This document shows, in pieces, positions 33,733 to 39,721 of a stretch of DNA of 39,721 nt. Within the stretch, counting starts at the first letter, position 1; each line of letters starts with the position of its first letter. The stretch comes from an uncultured Lachnospiraceae bacterium (GTDB lineage: Bacteria > Bacillota > Clostridia > Lachnospirales > Lachnospiraceae), in assembly GCA_905234595.1 (NCBI GenBank), contig CAJOID010000057.1:1-39721 (forward strand), written 5' to 3'. Made by a program: the position numbers and the translations under genes. The notes under the pieces are model-generated. The model had not been told where the DNA came from and ran no database searches. It saw only the letters and a program-made list of their open reading frames with translations.

Positions 33733-35196
33733 TCACGATAGTTTCTCTATCGCCGCCCTTATCCTTTTTAATGTTTCTTCCTTGCCGATGATCTCCATGA
33801 TCTCGGTAGCACCGGCAGGTGTCACAGCCTTACCGCTTAAAGCGGTACGCAGAGGCCACATCACGTAGCCTGTCTTAACTCCCTCACGCTCAACATATGC
33901 ACTAAGTATCTGATACAGAGCATCATTGGAATAATCAGTCTGTTCTTCAAGCACGGGGAGTGTATCCCGGAGGACCTTAAGTGACGTGGCGGCGTCGGTC
34001 TTCATCTTTTTATGCGTATACATCTCCGTATCATAATCATCCGGTACTGCCTCAAAGAAATCTATCATTTCCGGGATATCGGCAAATGTCTCGATACGTG
34101 TCTTAACGGTCTCGGCGATATGCTTTAAGTCAAGCGGTGCTGTGATCACTTCTCGTATGTAGGGAAGTGCACGCTCACAGAACGCCTCGAAGTCCATTGC
34201 CTTGATATACTCTCCGTTCATCCATCTGAGTTTGCCCATATCAAATACCGCAGGGGACTTGCTGATCCTGTGATAATCAAAATCGCGGATCAGTTCATCA
34301 AGAGTGAATATCTCCCGGTTATCCTCGGGGCTCCAGCCGAGAAGTGCTATATAATTCACCACGGCTTCGGCAATGAATCCCTGATCGATCAGATCCTCAA
34401 ATGACGAATGCCCGCTTCTTTTGGAGAGTTTCTTATGATTCTCGTCCGTGATCAGAGGAAGATGAACATACACCGGACTCTCCCACCCGAATGCATCATA
34501 CAGTCTCTGATACTTCGGCGACGATGACAGATACTCATTCCCTCTGACAACATGCGTGATGTTCATAGTATGATCGTCCACCACATTGGCAAAGTTATAT
34601 GTCGGGTAGCCGTCTGTCTTGATCAGGATCATGTCATCCATCTCTACGTTATCAACGGTTATATCTCCGTATAACTCATCATGGAATGTCGTGGATCCCT
34701 CATTCGGGATATTCTGTCTGATGACAAAAGGCCTGCCTGCGGCAAGATTGGCTTCAACTTCTTCTTTGCTCAGCGACAGACAATGTTTGTCATACATGGT
34801 GACCGTCTTACCGTCCTCATCAACCTGAGTCCTGAGAGATTCAAGTCTCTCCTTATCACAGAAGCAGTAATATGCTTCACCCTTATCGATAAGCTCTTTG
34901 GCATATTTCATGTATATGCCGGTCTTCATCCTCTCCGACTGCACATAGGGACCGTATCCGCCGTCCTTATCGGGGCCTTCATCGTGCTTAAGTCCGGTCA
35001 GTTCAAGGGTGCGGTAAATGATATCCGTGGCTCCTTCAACGAACCTCTCCTGATCCGTATCCTCTATCCTGAGCATGAATACACCGTCCTCATGCTTGGC
35101 TATAAGGAACTCATATAATGCGGATCTTAAGTTGCCCACATGCATTTTACCGGTGGGACTCGGTGCATATCTTGTTCTTATCTTTACGGTACTCAT
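33733..35196 (-). CDS. gltX: Glutamate--tRNA ligase
   Basis: This class I aminoacyl-tRNA synthetase of 487 residues charges tRNA-Glu (and in organisms without GlnRS also tRNA-Gln). The HIGH motif is present as HVGN at residues 19-22 after RYAPSPTGKM, and the KMSKS motif as KLSKRSG near residue 255. The C-terminal anticodon-binding domain is complete (KEETLKRIRAAIEKLS). The ATG overlaps the hydrogenase stop (ATGA), and an AGGAG lies about 15 nt upstream, inside the hydrogenase gene. The whole frame is intact. Confidence 0.96.
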   Translation of the reverse strand: MSTVKIRTRYAPSPTGKMHVGNLRSALYEFLIAKHEDGVFMLRIEDTDQERFVEGATDIIYRTLELTGLKHDEGPDKDGGYGPYVQSERMKTGIYMKYAKELIDKGEAYYCFCDKERLESLRTQVDEDGKTVTMYDKHCLSLSKEEVEANLAAGRPFVIRQNIPNEGSTTFHDELYGDITVDNVEMDDMILIKTDGYPTYNFANVVDDHTMNITHVVRGNEYLSSSPKYQRLYDAFGWESPVYVHLPLITDENHKKLSKRSGHSSFEDLIDQGFIAEAVVNYIALLGWSPEDNREIFTLDELIRDFDYHRISKSPAVFDMGKLRWMNGEYIKAMDFEAFCERALPYIREVITAPLDLKHIAETVKTRIETFADIPEMIDFFEAVPDDYDTEMYTHKKMKTDAATSLKVLRDTLPVLEEQTDYSNDALYQILSAYVEREGVKTGYVMWPLRTALSGKAVTPAGATEIMEIIGKEETLKRIRAAIEKLS

Positions 35197-36707
35197 AAAT
35201 TGGTCATACTCTCCTGTCTGTTATCTATATCCGGTATTTCTTTATCTGCTTTCTTAACATACGAATCCAGTGCTTTGGCCGCCACATTCAGGTCGAGATT
35301 GGTACCTGCACCGGCTATGCAGCCGCCCGGACAGGCCATGCCTTCGATCAGGCATCCGTTTTTCTTACCTGCCTTGGCAAGCATCAGCATCTTCTTACAT
35401 TCGGATAATCCTTCGGCATGCTCTATATGTACATCCGTATCCGGATAGAAATCATGAACACACTTCTCGATCGCTGCGGCCACTCCGCCGGCGATACCGT
35501 AACCGCGTCCCGCACCGGTGGCTCCTTCGAGTTTTGTATCGGAGACCAGATCGGCCGGATCTATTCCTCTTGATGCGAATATCCCCATCAGTTCCTCAAA
35601 AGTGATGACAAAATCCACATCGGATCTGACTGTCCGTCTGGAAGCTTCCAGTTTCTTGGAGGCGCAGGGGCCGATGAAGACGACTCTGGCATCGGGATGA
35701 TCCACTTTGATGAGGCGGGCCGTTGCAACCATCGGGGTAAGTGCATTGGATATATTATCTATGGTCTCGGGGAAGAATTTCCTCGCCAGTACCGACCAGC
35801 TCGGGCAGCATGATGTAAGAGCAAAAGCCTTCTTACCCGTAGCCACTTCCTCATGATAGTGCTTCGCCTCGGTCACACAGCCCAGATCGGCTCCGAGAGC
35901 AGTCTCATATACATCCGTGAACCCCATTCCTATAAGAGCGGCTTTAAGCTTGTCTCCGTCAACATTCGCTCCGAACTGTCCCGCAAATGACGGGGCAACC
36001 TGAGCTATTATCTTTTTGCCTGACTGCAGAGCACGTATGAGCTGGAATATCTGAGATTTATCGGCTATGGCCCCGAAAGGACAGCTGAGCATGCACTGAC
36101 CGCATGACACACATATGTCCGGATCGATATAGGCTCTTCCCTTATCATCATTCTTGATGGCAGCCACACCACAGGCTGCGAGGCACGGCCTCACCTGATG
36201 GGATATGGCATCATACGGACATACGGCTTTGCATTTACCGCATTTGATGCATTTCTCCTGATCTATATGCGAGTATCCGTCTTTAAAAGAAATGGCACCT
36301 CTGGGGCAGACCTCCTGACACGGATGTGCAGTACATCCCATGCATCTGTCAGTAACCTTATACATGTTCTCAGGGCAGGCATTGCATGCTGACGGGATAA
36401 CCTGCATGAGCGGGGGTTCATAGTACTTCTCGTCGATATTGGATTCTTCCAGCCCCTGTGTCAGATGGACAGGTTCATTCTCGGGGCGCAGACTTAAGCC
36501 CAGGGCGAGTCTGATACGCTCCCTGACTATGGCACGCTTACGATATATGCTGCCGTAATCGGCACTGTCCTCCTCCCTTACTATGGTATAGGGCAGCGCT
36601 TCCATATCATCTTTGAGATTCTCCGAGTCATATGCAAGATTGGCTACTTCGGTAAAAATCCGTCTCCTGATTTTGCGAACCTCGGTATCGATACCACGCA
36701 TACTCAT
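35193..36707 (-). CDS. Monomeric [FeFe] hydrogenase, probably group B
   Basis: The 504-residue protein combines an N-terminal region of unclear function, a ferredoxin region and an H-cluster domain. Cysteine groups at 108-134, CIKCGKCKAVCP (153-164) and CVSCGQCMLSCP (199-210) would bind several [4Fe-4S] clusters. The H-cluster motifs are TSCCPSW (298-304), IGPCASKKLE (345-354) and EGMACPGGCIAGAG (455-468), giving ligands C300, C348, C459 and C463. The second motif has GPC where classical group A enzymes have MPC, and the third lacks the usual GGGQP end. This fits the less studied group B. The physiological direction (hydrogen production or uptake) and the redox partner are unknown. It lies 20 nt after dut and overlaps gltX. 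Confidence 0.85.
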   Translation of the reverse strand: MSMRGIDTEVRKIRRRIFTEVANLAYDSENLKDDMEALPYTIVREEDSADYGSIYRKRAIVRERIRLALGLSLRPENEPVHLTQGLEESNIDEKYYEPPLMQVIPSACNACPENMYKVTDRCMGCTAHPCQEVCPRGAISFKDGYSHIDQEKCIKCGKCKAVCPYDAISHQVRPCLAACGVAAIKNDDKGRAYIDPDICVSCGQCMLSCPFGAIADKSQIFQLIRALQSGKKIIAQVAPSFAGQFGANVDGDKLKAALIGMGFTDVYETALGADLGCVTEAKHYHEEVATGKKAFALTSCCPSWSVLARKFFPETIDNISNALTPMVATARLIKVDHPDARVVFIGPCASKKLEASRRTVRSDVDFVITFEELMGIFASRGIDPADLVSDTKLEGATGAGRGYGIAGGVAAAIEKCVHDFYPDTDVHIEHAEGLSECKKMLMLAKAGKKNGCLIEGMACPGGCIAGAGTNLDLNVAAKALDSYVKKADKEIPDIDNRQESMTNL

Positions 36708-36727
36708 GTTTTATCTGTCCCTTATCG

Positions 36728-37171
36728 TTACTGTCTGCCTGTGGACCCGAATCCGCCTCTGTCAACTTCATCAAGATGCTCCACTTCACGGAACTCAAGT
36801 TTCGGCTGGTTTTCCATAATGCGGAACTGGCATATACGGTCGTTGGCATGTACTACCGTATCCCGCATGGCTATCATTGGTACAAACCACTGGTCATTAT
36901 CGCCGCAATATGAGCAGTCAATAACACCCATATGATTGGCCTGGATCAGTCCGTAATTCTTATATGTGGAACTTCTGGGCACCATGTGGGCTTCGAAGCC
37001 GGCCGGCAGTCTGATGCCTATTCCGAGCGGTATCAGCTTGAACTCGCCCTGTTTAAACTCCACATCTTCCGCGGCACGCAGATCGATCCAGTCCGACTTG
37101 CCGTCTATATACTCAAGCTTATCTATTTTATCACTGAAATACTTAATATCAAGAGTTTGCGTTGCAGACAT
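36728..37171 (-). CDS. dut: dUTP diphosphatase
   Basis: This trimeric dUTPase of 147 residues hydrolyses dUTP to dUMP and pyrophosphate, keeping uracil out of DNA and feeding dTMP synthesis. The conserved motifs are in order: [35 protein letters not shown] (catalytic Asp), [10 protein letters not shown] and the flexible C-terminal [11 protein letters not shown]. The start has GGGAGG before it and overlaps the end of nrdG by 23 nt, so nucleotide reduction and dUTP control are translated together. Confidence 0.94.
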   Translation of the reverse strand: MSATQTLDIKYFSDKIDKLEYIDGKSDWIDLRAAEDVEFKQGEFKLIPLGIGIRLPAGFEAHMVPRSSTYKNYGLIQANHMGVIDCSYCGDNDQWFVPMIAMRDTVVHANDRICQFRIMENQPKLEFREVEHLDEVDRGGFGSTGRQ

Positions 37172-37688
37172 ATATACCTCCCGTTTCCTTGACTATCACA
37201 TCCTCTATGATACAGATGCCGCCGCATGCTCTGCTGGCCGCATTATCTATCACACGCTGGTTCGATGACCCCCTCCAGTTGAGGAGTACATCCCTCAGAG
37301 CCTCATCATATCTCCCGTCCACGACCACATCGATATATTGCATGACATCGAGTTCACAGATGTCCTCATAATCGTATCCGGTATATAACCATATAGTCTT
37401 ATCAGGCATATTCTCCTTTACTTCACGGCACAGAGCGCACACTTCATCTCTGTTACCGGGATACAGCGGATCACCTCCGCTGAGTGTAAGACCTGATATA
37501 TAGTCTCGTGACAGGATATCCATCAGCTCATCATGAGCTTTTTCATCAAAAACAAGGCCGTCTTCCGGATCCCATGTCACGGGATTCTGGCAGCCCGGGC
37601 AGTGATGCTCACATCCCGAAACCCATAGTACCGCACGCAAACCGGATCCGTTTCTCATATCATCTTTGGTTATATCGTGGTATCTCAT
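37149..37688 (-). CDS. nrdG: Anaerobic ribonucleoside-triphosphate reductase activating protein
   Basis: NrdG is a radical SAM enzyme that makes the glycyl radical on NrdD. The 179-residue protein has the cluster motif C26-x3-C30-x2-C33 in [12 protein letters not shown], followed by [14 protein letters not shown], the S-adenosylmethionine-binding GGDP. The gene follows nrdD by about 12 nt and overlaps dut at its other end. Length and motifs are complete. Confidence 0.96.
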   Translation of the reverse strand: MRYHDITKDDMRNGSGLRAVLWVSGCEHHCPGCQNPVTWDPEDGLVFDEKAHDELMDILSRDYISGLTLSGGDPLYPGNRDEVCALCREVKENMPDKTIWLYTGYDYEDICELDVMQYIDVVVDGRYDEALRDVLLNWRGSSNQRVIDNAASRACGGICIIEDVIVKETGGIYVCNANS

Positions 37689-37700
37689 GGGAAGTATGCC

Positions 37701-39721
37701 TTACATCGAAATCCTGTCTGCTATCTCAGCCATCTTGGAATCGGACAGTCTGGTATCACCGTGTGTACGCGAGTATGCCAGATATCCGTTCATTCGGTCG
37801 ATCTTCGTAAGGTTGCGTGAGCCGCATTTCGGACATACATCCATTTCAAGCTGCTCATACCCGCAATCATCACAATACGAAAGACTCATGTTCACTCCTT
37901 CGTAGTAACCGTACTTCATGGCTCTGCGGATAAGTGTTTTGATTGCATCGAGATTATAATCGATGGGATATCTTACATACTGGATCTTGCCGCCGTTGAA
38001 GAGTTCCCAGAAACGTTTCTCCAGATCCTGTTTCTCTATGGGGGTGATCTGCTCAGCCACGTGACAGTGGAATGAATTGGATACATATTCTCTGTCGGAT
38101 ACGCCGGGAACTATTCCGTACTTATCCCTGAACTGACGTACCTGCAATCCGCACAGATTCTCGGCGGGTGTTCCGTATATCGCATAGAGATGATGGTCTT
38201 CTTCCTTGAACTCTCTGACCCGTGCATTGATGTATTCCATCACTTCCAGAGCAAATGCTCCGTCCTGGACCAGACTCTTGCCGTTATACAATATCTGAAG
38301 TTCATTAAGTGCCGTGATGCCGAAGGATGCGGTCGCCGCATCGAGAAGCGGGGCTATCCTGTCATGCAGGTCTAAATGTCCGCCCAGAAATCCGCCCTGA
38401 CAGTATGCCAGCGGGTTCGTAGATGCCTTCATCTCCCCCAGGTACTGGTAGGTTCTGATATGAAGCTGACGGATCATATTCAGATAATAATCCAGCACTT
38501 CATAGAAATCTCTGGACTCTTCACGTGCTTTTGCCAGTATCATGGGCAGATGGAGTGATACGACACCTATGTTGAAACGGCCGATATAAACCGGCACATC
38601 TTTGTCATCAGCTGGTGTCTGCCCACCTCTCTCCCAGTAAGGTGACAGAAAAGCCCTGCAGCCCATCGGGCTGATGACTTTACCGTATTTCTGATATGTC
38701 TCGGATATATACCCCTCTCCGGACATGGACAGCCAGTCCGGATACATTGATTTGGATGAGCATTCTATGCCTGCTTCAAACACATCTTCCAGTTCCCCGC
38801 CGGGGCCGTGCAGTTTCTCGTCATAGAGAAATACGATCTTGGGGAACAGAACAGGCTTCTTATGGCCTGGTTTCCCCTGACCGTTCTTGCGCACGTTCAT
38901 GAGCGTCTTCGAAGCCATGCGCGCGAATCTGTCGGTACCCAGACCTGCGGTCACGGTAATGAAAGGATAATCACCTCTGGAACTTGCGACCGTATTGAAT
39001 TTATACTCCCATCCCTGAAATCCCTGCTCGAATTCACGCTGTATATCCGCATACGCCTGCTTCTCGGCTGTTTCGCGGTCAACTCCGAGAGACATGTATT
39101 TATTGGTGTACTTCTCGTAGCTGCGTTCCGCGTACGGTGCGAGCATCTTATCCACTTCGGGAACGGTGAAACCGCCGTATTGCTGTCCGGCAGCAGACAG
39201 GATGATATCCCCGCAGACATCGAATACGGTGTCGAGAACCTTGGGTTCGTTATACCATACGTTACCCATCTCGAAACCGCCGCGAAGGACTTCGGAGATA
39301 TTGAACAGACAGCAGTTCATGGTATCACGTCTGGCTGACATATCATGAACATATATATAGCCTTCACGGCAGGCCTGTATCTCCTCTGTAGTGAGAAAGA
39401 ACTTCTCGTACAGGCTCTTGTTGAACTGATTGAAGATCAGGCTTCTCTTGGTACTCACCAATGCCGAATCCGTGTTGGCATTCTCACGGTCTCCGACGTA
39501 CATGATGGCCTGTGTCTTTTTATACACATCATCCATCATGCGGACGAAATCCTGCTTATAGTTGCGATAATCCCTGTAGCTCTTGGCAACTATGGGCTTA
39601 ACTTCGTCCAGCGCACTCTCTACAATGTTATGCATCAGAGAGATCGGGATATCCTTATTCTCCAGAGCATCAATACGGGCTTTTACGAACTCGCATATAT
39701 GCTTTTTCTCATCAGTGGTAA
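37701..39721 (-). CDS. nrdD: Anaerobic ribonucleoside-triphosphate reductase, 5' end outside window
   Basis: This oxygen-sensitive class III reductase makes deoxyribonucleotides under anaerobic conditions. The frame is open to the right edge; the visible start TTDEKKHICEFVKARIDAL and what follows is the end of an ATP-cone allosteric domain, so the ATG at 39635 is internal. Useful landmarks are YIYVHDMSARRDTMNCCLFN, GWEYKFNTVASSRGDYPF and FNIGVVSLHLPMI. A four-cysteine zinc site is present (CDDCGYEQLEMDVCPKCGS). The C-terminal glycyl radical loop reads RMNGYLAYSRTHGD, with Asn where E. coli has Cys next to the radical Gly. It is the first visible gene of the nrdD-nrdG-dut-hydrogenase-gltX-helicase series. 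Confidence 0.94.
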   Translation of the reverse strand, partial: TTDEKKHICEFVKARIDALENKDIPISLMHNIVESALDEVKPIVAKSYRDYRNYKQDFVRMMDDVYKKTQAIMYVGDRENANTDSALVSTKRSLIFNQFNKSLYEKFFLTTEEIQACREGYIYVHDMSARRDTMNCCLFNISEVLRGGFEMGNVWYNEPKVLDTVFDVCGDIILSAAGQQYGGFTVPEVDKMLAPYAERSYEKYTNKYMSLGVDRETAEKQAYADIQREFEQGFQGWEYKFNTVASSRGDYPFITVTAGLGTDRFARMASKTLMNVRKNGQGKPGHKKPVLFPKIVFLYDEKLHGPGGELEDVFEAGIECSSKSMYPDWLSMSGEGYISETYQKYGKVISPMGCRAFLSPYWERGGQTPADDKDVPVYIGRFNIGVVSLHLPMILAKAREESRDFYEVLDYYLNMIRQLHIRTYQYLGEMKASTNPLAYCQGGFLGGHLDLHDRIAPLLDAATASFGITALNELQILYNGKSLVQDGAFALEVMEYINARVREFKEEDHHLYAIYGTPAENLCGLQVRQFRDKYGIVPGVSDREYVSNSFHCHVAEQITPIEKQDLEKRFWELFNGGKIQYVRYPIDYNLDAIKTLIRRAMKYGYYEGVNMSLSYCDDCGYEQLEMDVCPKCGSRNLTKIDRMNGYLAYSRTHGDTRLSDSKMAEIADRISM

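Overview
The window looks like chromosomal DNA from an anaerobic Firmicute of the Clostridia, most likely a Lachnospiraceae member. The reasons are the classic Gram-positive order rpmF-plsX-acpP-rnc-smc-ftsY, an anaerobic ribonucleotide reductase (nrdD/nrdG), a monomeric [FeFe] hydrogenase, pta-ackA acetate metabolism, a class B sortase and a BspA-type leucine-rich surface protein with a wall-sorting signal. The genus cannot be assigned from this sequence alone. Every gene but one (an ABC-F ATPase at about 13.1-15.0 kb) lies on the minus strand, so transcription runs mainly from the right edge to the left.

Layout from right to left. 39.7-31.9 kb: nrdD (5' end outside the window), nrdG, dut, [FeFe] hydrogenase, gltX and a UvrD/Rep-type helicase form a tight run that ends in a candidate terminator. 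31.8-27.4 kb: a 722-residue orphan protein, two overlapping acetyltransferase-like frames and a CBS-containing family II pyrophosphatase. 27.4-25.6 kb: a 110-residue protein with its own promoter and terminator, then a class B sortase with a long cytoplasmic lysine/alanine-rich tail. 25.6-23.2 kb: an accessory patch with a 191-bp palindromic element, a heptad-repeat small protein, a nucleotidyltransferase/HEPN toxin-antitoxin pair and a frame-disrupted DUF2971 protein. 23.2-17.6 kb: a giant LRR/B-repeat surface protein ending in SPKTG, a transmembrane segment and a basic tail, interrupted by a frameshift. 17.6-15.0 kb: two small genes, a GntR/FCD regulator and an NADP isocitrate dehydrogenase. 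13-8.6 kb: an EAL phosphodiesterase with C-terminal sensor domains, followed by pta and ackA. 8.6-0 kb: rpmF, plsX, acpP, rnc, smc, ftsY, ilvA and a membrane-anchored GH25 muramidase that runs off the left edge.

The strongest general oddity is that at least five genes (ftsY, rnc, the surface protein, a DUF2971 gene and a DUF5674-like gene) are broken by small frame-changing gaps. For ftsY and rnc, about 28 and 22 nt appear to be missing compared with the normal family spacing. Both genes are normally essential or near-essential, so assembly or consensus error is the first explanation to test. Real decay or recoding is the alternative. Other points of interest are two near-consensus promoters that place the transcription start at the start codon (leaderless mRNAs for the ABC-F and GntR genes), a terminator hairpin that abuts the rnc ribosome-binding site, a 191-bp MITE-like or structured-RNA palindrome, and a possible three-gene HEPN-type defence cassette.
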